A DNA stretch of 64,000 bases from Azorinus chamasolen (taxonomy: Eukaryota > Mollusca > Bivalvia > Cardiida > Solecurtidae). Of this stretch, positions 42,906-53,900 are shown in pieces; the first letter of the stretch is position 1, and every line of letters starts with the position of its first letter. The translations under genes and the position numbers were made by a program. The stretch is taken from the NCBI GenBank assembly GCA_963576725.1, contig OY755240.1:62664003-62728002 (forward strand). The letters are read 5' to 3'. The notes under the pieces were generated by a model. The model did not search any database and was not told the origin of the DNA. It worked only from the letters and a program-made list of their open reading frames with translations.

Positions 42906-43410
42906 TGAATACATTTTACAATATTCCAAATATAGATATAAATCCAGAATATGGAACCAAAAAATCTTTTTTTTATTTACTTTATCCCAACCACCATTTT
43001 TATTTATCCAAGCAGACGACAATTTTAAGTAATAACATAATTTAAACCGGAAGTCTGCTTGGAAAAATCAATATCTTACTTATTGCACAATGAGTTTAAA
43101 CTTTATAAGCCTAATTTATAGGATTTATACTTGTGTACACAATTAATAACTAGGCATTGCGTGGTAGGACAAACTTCTAAGACTTTCTTCACCTAGAAGA
43201 TTGTTCTTAACATAGGGGTTTGATCCTCCCCGGTTGTAAAATCCGAAAGCTATTCCAGAAAGGGTAGACCGGATCTCGGCTTGTCAGTGTGGGTCCAGAG
43301 GCAAAATAAATAAAAAAAACCTTCCTCTCTATCTAAGTCCTCTGGACCCAGTGTACACAGAGAGGATTTTGCCGGCGTGGGTTCAAATCCAACCGTCGAT
43401 GATTTTTTTT
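42906..43410. other. Right-end segment with no counterpart in the left repeat
   Basis: About 500 bp lie between the right subterminal block and the terminal 130 bp. A hairpin with 11-bp arms (GGGTCCAGAGG and complement) is at 43291-43301 and 43339-43349. It is followed by a T-arm-like GTGGGTTCAAATCCAAC (43378-43394). This may be a nested tRNA-derived insertion or private Polinton sequence; no complete tRNA cloverleaf was found. Confidence 0.45.
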
Positions 43411-43540
43411 TTTACCTCAATGATATATATACAAAAGGAGAAGTGAAACGTGTTCTGGACCATCCGGGGGAGGTGAGCCGAGCCAGTATGGCGAGGTGAG
43501 CCGGAGGAGGTGGTCCAGAACTCTCCTTTTGTATATATAT
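43411..43540. repeat. Polinton right terminal inverted repeat
   Basis: Mirror image of 30115-30249, ending CTCCTTTTGTATATATAT directly before the CAGTA duplication. Confidence 0.88.
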
Positions 43541-43545
43541 CAGTA
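43541..43545. repeat. Right target-site duplication of the Polinton (CAGTA)
   Basis: It matches 30110-30114; the Naiad sequence resumes here. Confidence 0.85.
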
Positions 43546-43585
43546 TGTTGTAGTAATACAGGATCATATCCCTTTTTGGGGGGCG
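43541..43585 (-). mobile_element. Continuation and 5' truncation point of the interrupted Naiad fragment
   Basis: On the minus strand it reads GYDPVLLQHT, the same peptide as GYDPIILQHT in the Naiad at 47.5 kb. Similarity stops at the G-run near 43580, so the fragment keeps only the last few dozen codons and the 3' region. Confidence 0.75.
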
Positions 43586-44100
43586 ATAGCCCTCCCAGTG
43601 TTACCACACTTTCGAGCTCTAGTGCCTGTTTAACACACCTCGTTTGTTTGGTATAATTATTTTTCTATCGCGTTGTAATATAGTTCTCAACTCTCGCCAC
43701 AATTACAAATAATTTTAGCCTTCTTGGCTTTTGATTTAATTTCCGATATTCTGCATGACTTAGATGCACACTCATGAAGGATTTTGCGATTGTTGTTAAG
43801 GTTATACATGTATATATAATTTTGGTAATTGTTATTTATACGCAGTCAAATAGAAGTTTAATTTACATATATGTAAATATGACCTTAATACCATTTGACG
43901 TCTCTTCGATTTTTGGTATAATTATTATTCGCTCGCGTTGTAAAATAGATCCCAAACTATCCTGTGAATATCAAATAACTGAACATTATTTCATCCATAA
44001 AAGTATACTCGGCGTCATTTTGCAATATTTTGCATTCAACTGATTGAAATACATTAATACTTCGCGTTTTTTTTTAATTTGATTTGAAGGCTGTTGATAA
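43586..44100. other. Non-coding stretch with a 37-bp direct repeat
   Basis: TTTGGTATAATTATT...CGCGTTGTAA occurs at 43647-43683 and again, diverged, at 43912-43948. No gene was seen. It could be the upstream region of the exon near 44.1 kb. Confidence 0.5.
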
Positions 44101-44167
44101 TATTTCTACGCGCACATTTTCCAGAAGTCGCCATCTTGTTTACACGAAGAGCCATCTAAACTACGCA
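44101..44167 (+). promoter_or_regulatory. Candidate first untranslated exon of the OB-fold gene
   Basis: A YY1-like initiator word (GCCATCTTGTT, 44130-44140), often seen at metazoan start sites, precedes a strong donor GCA|GTAAGT with its GT at 44168. Its acceptor partner would be TTGCAG at 46584-46589, directly before the ATG of the first coding exon. The link between the two is inference. Confidence 0.4.
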
Positions 44168-45242
44168 GTAAGTAACCATTTATTGAAATCAGTTCGTAGT
44201 CGCCTTTGTTTCGTTACTTATCCAGTATGTAATGAAATAAAGTACATGTACTTGTATTAATAGTCGTATTTTACGTTTCGAAACAAGAACTTATTAGAAA
44301 TTGTGTCAGTTTTATGGGTGGTTGACACGAATCCGATCTAAAGCGTGTCAGGTGCGTAGTCAACATTTACAGGGATGTAGTTCGTAAAGGCTAAAGCATT
44401 GAGTCAGTGAGGGCATATTGTTTTGTATAGAGAAAGAATTTACGTGTCCTCGTGCGCTTTTTAAATGAAGCTTTAACCGTCCCCCTCCATTTCGCCCAAT
44501 TGGTATGATTGGGTAGGCAAAATGTCCAGTGTGTAGTAGGCAGGGATGTAACGATGTAACCCTTTCACGTATACTCCAGTGAGATCAAGTACTAGAAAGT
44601 GGTGGGTGCATTTTTCTTAAAATTCTTAAAATATCAATTCCACACTCTGAATATCTACGGGACGAAACACGTCACGGTTCTCCAGACATTGGAGGGATAC
44701 TGTACAACAACAACGATGGCGCTGATCATTACACATTTGTGCTTCTAAAGGTTAAACATGTTTTTGTAGTCTTCAGAAATGTATTGTACATGCAGAACTA
44801 AATAGATTTATGTAAATAAACTGTTGTTGTATAATTCATGGCTTGTAAAGTCCTATTTGGACACAGTAACAACTGCCATTTATGATTCTAGCTCCTAGAT
44901 AATTCCCATTCAGGCATGCAATTTTCATAAATCATGTAACCAGAATTTATTTATCTGGAGCTGAAGTACTGCACCACAAGACAAATAAAACTTACATTTT
45001 CATGATCTGCAACCAATTCACAGAGATACATTTACAATTGCTTTGGCAAATAAAAGAATAAAAGAAGAATAGACCTTGAACTACAAAGATTGCCAACTGC
45101 TATGGCACAACATAAGCTAAAAGAGGCCTTAATAAATACAGCTCATACACAATGTCATGTCTTTTAACGCTTAGCACTGCATCTAAGAAGACTCAGATCA
45201 GGCAGCTCCCGTACGAAATGCCATGTCAGAGTTGACCATATA

Positions 45243-46104
45243 CCGTATAATGGGTAATTTTTACTGCTGTAAAAGTTTACGGTTTTGGGGTAAAAACACA
45301 TGATTTGATTTTATAAGACTTACTTTTACGAATCTATGAAGACACGTAAAAAAATAGCTCATCAAAAGTTTACATCATCAAAAATTCACAATAGTTTGGT
45401 TAATACAAAGTCAATTGTATGTCGCATTTTGACGAGTGTTCACACCTACCACGGTAACTGTGCAGCAAACACATGTACCGGCTATCGCCATGGGCATCAA
45501 ACGACATAATTAACGTAATTGACCATGTTGTACTACATGCATGTACACATTTATCCCAATGTTTGTTATGGTCCAGTGTTCTGCCACAGCCGCAGACATG
45601 AAGTTGGTAAATAAAATACACGTTATGAGCGCCATAGCAATTGGGACGAAACTGATACAGCAATGGGTCCCCGCTTTATCTGACAAATTCAGTAAGTGAC
45701 TGAAACCAGCTACAATTTCGTAATCAGTTAGTAACCGTGCATCTGATTGGATGTCTGTCTCATCTCCCTTGTATGTTTCGATTTCGGCCCATAGAAACGT
45801 TTGTCAGATAATGTGTTGTTTCTTCATATTTTGTGTTGATGCTGATAGCCTATTACCCAATGCACTGAAACACCTGTACACTACATGCATAGGTATTGAC
45901 AATAACACGTCACGCTAGTGTATCGGAAGAATAGGGTGACTTTGATAAGATTACCATGCTTGCTGTTAAATTCAAATGCTAGATACTAGATCCTTTTACC
46001 GGAGTTTACGAGGCGAAAATATATGAGGAACATTTTTACGAAAATGACTTTGGTCGCAAAAATAAGTAAAAATTAGCAGCAGTTAAAAATAGCCCGTTAT
46101 ACGG
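45243..46104. mobile_element. Non-autonomous DNA transposon with TA target site
   Basis: Terminal inverted repeats of about 30 bp (CCGTATAATGGG... left, mirrored by CCCGTTATACGG right) are flanked by TA at 45241-45242 and 46105-46106. The 862-bp interior shows no coding potential. A Tc1/mariner-superfamily MITE fits; it lies in the presumed first intron. Confidence 0.6.
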
Positions 46105-46159
46105 TACATATTGAAATTTCATCTATAGTTTAAATTCTATACTATGGCATGATGGGTAA

Positions 46160-46395
46160 ACCCTTTCCCTCATCTACATGTTTTTGCACATTTGCAAACA
46201 GCATAGACCCTGATCAGATGTCTCCGATAGAAGTTATCTGATCAGGGTCTGCTCTGTTTACTAATGGTTATATCTCTTTCTCAAGTTTCAAAAATGGCTT
46301 CTATGTCATCTTCCATATTTCATTGTAACTATATTGTCTATTAATATTCTGTAGGTATTGAAATTTGGAATAAACACAGAACAGGGGAAAGGTTA
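46160..46395. repeat. Dispersed ~235-bp element with central palindrome, copy 1
   Basis: It is similar over its length to 57530-57765. The core is an inverted pair around 46204-46252 (AGACCCTGATCAGA and its complement TCTGATCAGGGTCT), followed by CTGTTTACTAATGG and a conserved tail ending in TAGGTATTGAAATTTG. Confidence 0.7.
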
Positions 46396-46589
46396 GGTTT
46401 TGCAATGATTTCAGAGTTACAAAGATGTGGAACTTTCTTTTATTCCATTACCTTATTCACTCAAGTACGTTATTTCATAGAGGCTGAATCAAAAATGAGT
46501 ATATACATGTAAGGTAATGGGTTATCATTATACCATGCATCATATTTTAAATAACAGATCTTAAAAAACAATGTTCTTTACTGTTGCAG

Positions 46590-46856
46590 ATGAGCATACA
46601 GAACATTTTGACAAAAGGAGGTGGCCCTTATGGCCAGTCCATAAGGGCCAGGGTTTGTGCCTCAGCAAACCCTGTTTCTTACACTGGGCCAGATGGCTCC
46701 AGCAAACAAGCCCTGACCGTAGCCATTTGTGATGGGGAGACGTCGATCAGACTGGTATGCTATGATCCATCAAAATTCCCTAGGTTGAAGATTGACAATG
46801 TTGTCATCCTAAGGGAAGTTATCGTTAATGGAAAAGTAATAAAGTCAAGCAGGCAA
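46590..46856 (+). CDS. OB-fold (RPA-like) protein, first coding exon, left part
   Basis: A splice acceptor (CTGTTGCAG, AG at 46588-46589) directly precedes the ATG. The 89 codons read as an OB fold: MSIQNILTKGGG, then RARVCASANPVS, KQALTVAICDGETSIRLVCYD and NVVILREVIVNGKVIK, the strand order of a single-stranded DNA-binding domain. The frame is cut at 46862/46863 by the Naiad insertion and appears to resume at about 50380, one base out of phase. Upstream lies a long intron; downstream coding parts are at 50385-50482, 55584-55663 and 59754-59972. It may be a host gene or a cellular-type RPA gene carried by another element; I cannot tell which. Confidence 0.6.
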
Positions 46857-46894
46857 AGCCACATGCAAGACGCAACCACCACCAAAACACCGAT

Positions 46895-46970
46895 AGACAG
46901 CATGACACACACACACACACAACCACACACCCAAACGCACGCACACACACACACACGCACACACGAAATG
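46895..46970. repeat. CA microsatellite at the 3' end of the Naiad
   Basis: (CA)n with interruptions, next to the 3' insertion point. Published Naiads favour microsatellites as targets; here the run could instead be part of the element's own tail. Confidence 0.85.
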
Positions 46971-47059
46971 AACACAGAAAACACCAAAAGAGACACAAGA
47001 ACCAGGGACAAACGTTCCACAACATGAATAAACCACAAGCACAAAGACGCAAGGCAAAC

Positions 47060-47180
47060 AAAAGGAAGGGTGACAAAGAGAGTACCGCCTTGGCACGGTC
47101 AGCAGCAAAAACACCACTGGGGGTTTAAACCGGTTTACGGACGTCCTAACCTCGCACTTCTCTCAAAGTCACCCTAGCTT
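47060..47180 (-). promoter_or_regulatory. Conserved 3' block of the Naiad, candidate SECIS region
   Basis: The block containing TACCGCCTTGG, the palindrome TTTAAACCGGTTTA and AACCTC is the best-kept part of the 3' region between this copy and 29680-29760. A SECIS element would be expected here if the TGAs are read as selenocysteine. I could not assign the SECIS core with confidence. Confidence 0.3.
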
Positions 47181-47424
47181 TACAAATATTGTAAATAAAG
47201 GTATCCCCGCTGGACTTACCCACAACATAGACGACGGTGAACACAGGACAACATGTAAAACATAGCATAATAACTGTGACAATCCGTCAAATATGTACTC
47301 AATGACTTTGCTGAAGTCAGAGCACCTGCAGGTAAGCCGTTAAGGGCACGACAGGGAAAAAATAATACATGAGTCTGGTAAGCTTCTCCTGTATCCAAGT
47401 TTAAGAGTATACCATCATAGAGTA

Positions 47425-50360
47425 CTACCCTCGGCCTGTCATCGCGCAAGCAAAGAGGGAAGCGTAGCTACCGACTGTAAAAGGGTCGATAACCAAACAT
47501 GCAGTGTGTTGCAATATAATAGGATCATAACCTTTCTTTTTAAATGTTTTAATGCGTTTTATAAACAAATCATGAAAATGGATATGACCCCGAATTTTCC
47601 TGAGTTTGTAGATAACATCCCCATAAAATTCTGGTTGAGAAATGCCTTGTCGCAGTAACGTCCGTAGATTGCAATTATATTTACTAATGAGAGGTAAATT
47701 TCGATAATAAAATTTAGAAAAGGTTTTCCGAAGTTTGTGATATCTGTAACCTTGCTTAAGAAGTTTATCAGTTATAACTAAATTACGTCTGTTAAAATCT
47801 TCAAGCAAAGAACAGGCTCGGGCAAACCTAATAAGTTGAGAAATATAAACACCATAAGATGTAGAACGTGGCACATCCCCATCTAGAAAAGGATAATTAA
47901 CAATTTTAAAATTAAAATCTTCTCTTTTATCGTATACTTTGGACGAAACTTTATCATTTGTAATTGAAAGATTCAAATCTAAAAATGAAGCATTAATGTC
48001 AGATTGATTAGCTTTGTTTAAAGACAGTTCTTTTGGGTAGATTGAAGAAACCATAGTATCAAAATAAGGATTATCTAAATTCAAAATATCGTCTAAATAC
48101 CTTGAAGTTTTATTAAAAGCATTAACAATATCGGTCTGTGTATCAGGTTTTAAGCTAAGCATAAAATCCCTCTCGTAGCAATACAAAAACAAATCTGCAA
48201 CAAGAGGGGCACAATTTGTACCCATGGGTATACCAACAACTTGACGATACATGGTATCTCCATAACGCACAAATATATTATCTAAAAGAAAGGTAAGAGA
48301 TCTACAAACATCAAGGCAAGTCCACATTGTGTAATGTTCAACTTCTGAATTCGAAAAGAATGAACGTTGAACATTACAAGCAATGAACATTTTGTTTTCT
48401 CTGGCAAAGGTTTTTTCTATTAATTTAATAAGTCTATCCTTTATAAGATGGTGAGGTAGAGTAGTATAGAGTGTAGAGAAATCATAAGAGCTCAGTAAAG
48501 AAATGTTATACTGTTCATTTTCAAGTTTTGTTAAAACATCATTTGAATTTTTTATGGACCAAAAAACATTAATACCAGAATTTTCATATATTTTATCACA
48601 GTAACGTTTAACATGTTCTTTGATCGTAGTAAGACAGGACGTCAAAAGTATAGATAATTTAGTAGTGGTACAACAGCTAGAGTTGGCAATAAAACGCGAC
48701 TTATAAGGTTTTTATGTAGTTTCGGAATCCAGTACAAAGTAGAAAGTTTATGTTGTTTTATGTTAGGACCAGACTTAAAATCATTGCAAATTTTTACATG
48801 TTCCGAGACTATATCTTTTTCAAGTGTTTGAACTGTTATATAAGTTTTTGAATCAGTTAACTCCTTCGTTAAAACATCAACATAATACAATCTTCAAATA
48901 ATGATTACATTGTTTGATGCCTTGTCAGCAGGAACAAGAACATAATCTGAATGAAAATTAGAAATGTTTTTCTTCAAGTAGCGAAATGTAACTCTAGGTC
49001 GAGGTGGTAAAAGATGGTTATTTGATTTGTAAAAAGTTATTCGTGTATCAATGATATCGAAAATACATTTCTTCCAATCTGAAAGGGCATTAACATCAGC
49101 ATGTTCTCGTCGACACCATTTGATGCAGAATTCTTGAATAGCTTCCGCAATATGAGTTCGACAAGCGTCAAAATCAATAAGGGAAGGTAATCTATATTTA
49201 GGTCCTTTAGTTAGGAGGGTCCTGAGACGTTTATCCTTAATGATATCAAAATTACCAGTAATGACATGACCAACTGGTTTATAGCAAAAGCTAGAAATGC
49301 TACAATATCAAGAAATAGGGGTATTAACATCAATATTTAAGTCAGAGACAATTTTATTGTAGTTCAAAATAACATTTCTAATAGGTTTTTTATATTTATA
49401 ACAGATGATAGGTGATTCAGAGTTGATGAAATATTTGGGAATAGCATCGATTACATTCTTATCACGAAATATACTTTGAATATCAATAAAATCGATACCT
49501 CTATTTAGGAACTGAAGTTTCAGAAAATGTCTTTTATGTTCAGATTCTTTATCAATACGTGGACGAAGAACATGCTGTGTGTAACTTTGTATAAGTGAGG
49601 CAGTATTAATTAACGGATCTGTACGCATATAGATTTTATCAGCCTCTTCGTCTATTGACTTAAGACAGGAAAAGGGTAAAGACGATAAACAAGATAACAT
49701 AGAATGTTTACCAGTTTGTTTTAGAATAGTATGTAAATCATGAATAGACATATTACGACGTAATTTACGCTTAATATTACCATCTTTACGTCTGCCATGT
49801 GATCTACTTTTACGTTTTCGAATAGAAAATATAGAAAAAATATCGATACTTGGATCTTTAGAAATGTTGCCGCTTTGGAAAATGTTATCATTAAGGCCTA
49901 AAGGAAAAGGTGTTTGTAATTTCTTTATCCAGTCTAGCTCTGTGATAAAACGAGTTTTAGATTTTAAACTACCAGTAGTTTTAGAATCATAATAAATTTG
50001 TTCTACTGGTTGAACCAAAACATATTTGAAAGAATGTCCTGTATGACGAATATGCTGGTAAAGAAAATTGCGTACTTTTTTGATCCGGCAATGGTAACTG
50101 TGTTCACGAAGCCTAGTTTTTAAAGAACGTCCTGTCTGACCTACATATTGAATGCCACAACGTGGCGCATTTCATGTAAGAACATATATAATATTAGATG
50201 AGTTTCAGTCTAAATCAGAATTAATCTTCACACTAAACACTCTACCATTAACAAGAGATTTAATTGTTGATCTAGTAGAAATGAAATTGCAACACATACA
50301 CCTCTTACTATTGCACTTAGTAATTATTGGACGATTATATTTTACGGACGAACACCCCAC
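47425..50360 (-). pseudogene. Naiad GIY-YIG/RT polyprotein with four in-frame TGA codons and one frameshift
   Basis: From an in-frame TAG at 50361-50363 the frame runs about 1.65 kb broken only by TGA at 50205-50207, 50172-50174, 49308-49310 and 48894-48896, all in one phase. The first two fall at Cys positions of the GIY-YIG region (before NSSNIIYVLT and after it, preceding CGIQYVGQTGRS). The third makes the linker CxC motif (TGA-Tyr-Cys). The fourth follows NNVIII. A Cys cluster, KCNSKRCMCC, precedes the nuclease. Near 48700 a single-base loss shifts the frame; RT then continues with GIPMGTNCAP and catalytic RYLDDIL to a TAG at 47425-47427, the same stop used by the second Naiad fragment. 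Selenocysteine at the TGAs is inference; the frameshift makes this copy inactive. Confidence 0.8.
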
Positions 50361-50384
50361 CTACTTGGTGGCTACAAGAGCCAC

Positions 50385-50482
50385 AAAGGTATTCTTAGCT
50401 GGTGGGATTGACGTCAACGATGATCAACGCAAAGCCTGCGAGACAATTGTTCACCCAGCAGCTGCTCCCACAGTGGGGAAAC
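50385..50482 (+). CDS. OB-fold gene exon, middle part between two insertions
   Basis: The frame reads KVFLAGGIDVNDDQRKACE then TIVHPAAAPTVGK, ending AAAC just before GTATCC at 50483. If joined at 50482 to 55584 the frame is preserved and continues APVVTIAAALGSP. The left neighbour is the Naiad; the right neighbour is an element with long inverted repeats. Confidence 0.5.
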
Positions 50483-50949
50483 GTATCCCGGATATTGCTA
50501 ATAAATGAGCTTTATTTTGACACAACGGAGAGAACAGGATGGCAACGAGGGTAAGTAAATGCGTATTTTCTCTTAATTAGTTCTTTTTCGGCAATTGATA
50601 GGTGGTGCTTTAGATTCATCATACTCATATTATACACGCTATATACATGATTTGGAATCAAACAATGCAAACGATGGGAAAACCCACAAAATGAACGCCG
50701 TGCTCGCGAAAGAATGCATAACCATCTCCCAGATTGTTTTATGTTTCTGAAAGATGGAATTAAAATATAAAATTCTGAATTGAGCGATCGCTTTGAATAT
50801 CATTTAACTATGTATACTGAAAAATATGGCCACAAACGAATAGTCGGTTAGTCACTGTTAGTGTACTGGGGATTGGTAGCTCCAAAGATTTTAGTGTACT
50901 GGGTATTGCATGATAGTGTACTGGGTATTGCATTTCATTTGTTCTATTT

Positions 50950-53900
50950 TTTCCGTTTTATTGAACGTTGTTAGATATTTCAGATATATTTCTGTCGTGA
51001 TAAATACTGTTTTTAGTCAATCGCACATTCTAGATAGATCTATATGCATCTGTATTGAAATACTCGATGATCACTGACTTATTAAAAGCCATTATCTATA
51101 AGTACGTGTTAATAATAGTTTTTGTGTAGCAGTGCCGTAAAATCCAACTCATCCATCCATTAATCATAATAGTCTTTTTACCTATTTCTTAATAGATCTG
51201 TTGTTTACTCTTCAGTTAATTGATATGACATAACATGTAGATCTATGTGTAGCTCTAGTTAACAGGCTCAGTACCATATTGAGTACTGACTGATGCAAAA
51301 CATACTGTAATCAAAGGTCGAGCCAATATGTAAATATAATAGTACTGTATAAACATATACATGTAATAGGCTTTTTTTAATAGCATAAACATTCAGAAAT
51401 ATTATATCTATATCACTCAGTTTTTCCAAAAATGCTTATGAACGCTGTTATAAATAACAGCGGCTTTAGCCCAGTGGTCAAAATAGTACTGTGATATAAG
51501 AAGTGATATAGCTAGGGGCACGTGTTTTTAACGACCCATTCTCAAATAAATTGGTCAATTCACCGAATGAAAACGTTAAATTTCAACTACGTCGTATGTC
51601 TGAAAAGTTGTGAATATTGAAATGTTTAATGTATCTTTGACCTTATTCCGAAATAGTTCTAATATTTATTAACAATTAATTATGTAAAATGAGTGGTTAA
51701 TGTATAAGCTATAGAAATTTATTCCTTGTGTTCACAGTACCCATAACCTGATTTTTAACAGTTATACATAGAGCTCGGACAGTTATATAATTCAAAGAAT
51801 CGGGTTATGTGTATGAACTGGGATTATATAGCATGCATTTATCCATTTTTGATGAAACATTTTGATATTAAATATGAAAATTAGGAGTTGAACACCACAA
51901 TCAACTTCATAAAAATATAGTTTCATGAATGTTGTATTTGAACTTTTACACAGTTAAAATCAGTGCTAAACAAAAAAACAATTTGAGGGTCAGGAAACGT
52001 TCCCGATGTATTATAAACTCATACATAAGTACACAAAATCGTTAAGACAATTTGTAAGAAAATTTCTCTTTCGAAAGTCACAGTCCCGTAAATTATAGGA
52101 ATGTGTCCTGTAAATTAGACTGACAAATAATATGATACACATTGCTTTATAAACAGCAGCATTCATCAAAACGAGCATTTAGGAGTATACAAATAGACCG
52201 AAAATTTCAAATTCAACTCTGTATGTCGTGTTCAACTCTTTAATTTTACTGTCTGAGTTAAAACATCCCTTTTGACTGAACTATGCACTGACCGCTGACA
52301 AATGTATGTAATGAAAATAGTTTGATTCAGTCGAACAATCAATTGTTAACTGTTTGCAAGTATTACTAATAAAAATAACAAAACTGATTACTACTTGCGT
52401 TCACATAACCCAGAACCAGCCATTTGCTGGGGGAAAAGTGTGTCATTGGATTGTCCCGTAAATCATAAAATTACGTTTAAGGACTATTGGTAAAGGACGT
52501 GAAGTTGAAAACTTTTTCAGGGACAGTGAACATTCTTCTCCCATTTCCTGTAGGTACCAGGACGCCTGTCTTGCGCATTACATTTTCTTTTTCAATCAAT
52601 TTCATCTGCTTTAGATGGCCTTCAGTTTGTTATATTTTATAGTACAGTCAAACATTGATAAGTCTATTAACATGATTTCTTACATACTCGTAATTCAAAG
52701 TTTCCATTAGAACTAAAACAACACTTAATTGTTCACCTCTTTATTGGCGAGTCTATATTATCTTTTTCAAACAGCCCAAAGTGCGAATAAATTCTTATTT
52801 TGAGTCATTTGAAACAGATATATGTTCCTCCCAGCTGCCATTGAATCTATATATTTCATATTGATGATACATCGCTATATATTTTCAATGACAAGTATAC
52901 ATTTATCAAAGGTTGGCTGTACATGTACTTTCTTATTTAAATTATTGCTGCTCTAAATTATCACACTGTAACCAATGTTTTGCTAACTCATGGGCCGAAA
53001 CTTAAGGTACACATGCTCAAATAATGCACGTTTCAACAGTCCGCTTCAATTAGTGTTTGAGTAATGAGTCACACAACACCCCGAGACGGATAAACACTAT
53101 CACAATATATGAATATACAGACATACTGACAGACAGACGAAAGTAGGGATGGACGAACAAAACAATTCAGCTATTTAAGGGGATTCAAACCTGTTGATGT
53201 GAATAAAACTATTACTATAATTTACGGGACAAAAGAGATTATATTTTACGGGACACTTTGGGGACTGTATGTGTGGCTTTGTAAATGCCTATTTGAAAGG
53301 AAACATACTTGACTATATTTGTATGTAGATTGGGCAATAGGAATAAATGCAATGAAGTGAATGTTTGCTCTTTTTGTAGAAGAAATACCAAGTAAACATG
53401 TTCGTGACTTAACAAAAATAAAAGTAAATATAGTAGTGAAAAGAAAATCTGAAAAATTCTATAAATAATTGCCATTAATATATTGCCAATCTTGTTTTTA
53501 TTGAACCATTTATTATTTCTGAATAGATGTGTATTATACTGGCATAATTTAAACTTACTTTACGTTTGAAAAATTGTGTAGAAATACTTTGATATTGGCA
53601 TCCTCATCTACGGGACAATTTAATCTAAGCTACGAGTCCGAACTTTCATGTGGAATATTTAAACAATGCTAAAAGTTATGTTGTTTATACGTCGATAATT
53701 CGGTATTCAAATCATAATTATGAAATAATATGTATACAAATTCAAGAAGGCAATCCTGTAAGCTATTTCTGCAAAATGCCAAATAACTCACCGCTTTCTT
53801 AGGGAATTGTGTAGACGAATTATGTAGCAGACTGTCATCTTCCATGAATTATTCACATGTGACTGTGGTTTAAGTATTGAATAAGATGTAATTGAGTGGT

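Larger units (their letters stand above)
30115..43540. mobile_element. Polinton/Maverick (adintovirus-like) element, 13426 bp, degraded
   Basis: Terminal inverted repeats begin ATATATATACAAAAGGAGAG at 30115 and mirror this at 43540. They are flanked by CAGTA at 30110-30114 and 43541-43545, inside Naiad sequence that is continuous once the element is removed. Gene content is diagnostic: protein-primed DNA polymerase B, retroviral-type integrase, A32-like packaging ATPase, double jelly-roll major capsid protein and several small proteins typical of animal Polintons. Most genes are broken. A 5-bp duplication differs from the 6 bp usual for Polintons. Confidence 0.92.
46863..50378 (-). mobile_element. 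Naiad-type Penelope-like retroelement, 3516 bp, 5'-truncated
   Basis: It is flanked by AGCCAC at 46857-46862 and 50379-50384, a likely target duplication. Order on the minus strand: GIY-YIG endonuclease, linker with a U-x-C (CxC-type) motif, reverse transcriptase, and 3' region with a CA-microsatellite. An N-terminal nuclease is the permuted order that defines Naiad and Chlamys elements. The 3' region matches the second fragment at 29510-30114. Confidence 0.85.

Noticed and set aside
42591..42908. 105-aa Phe/Leu-rich plus-strand frame
   Set aside because: It lies in the right subterminal repeat with low-complexity pyrimidine-rich sequence; no counterpart in the left copy.
43150..43260. tRNA gene near the right Polinton end
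   Set aside because: T-arm-like words are present but I could not build acceptor, D and anticodon stems with the right spacing.
46760..47117. Cys-rich minus-strand frames of 83-94 aa
   Set aside because: They are translations of the CA microsatellite (Cys/Val repeats).
53239..53475. 78-aa minus-strand frame in the inverted-repeat element
   Set aside because: Hydrophobic low-complexity translation of AT-rich DNA with no motif.
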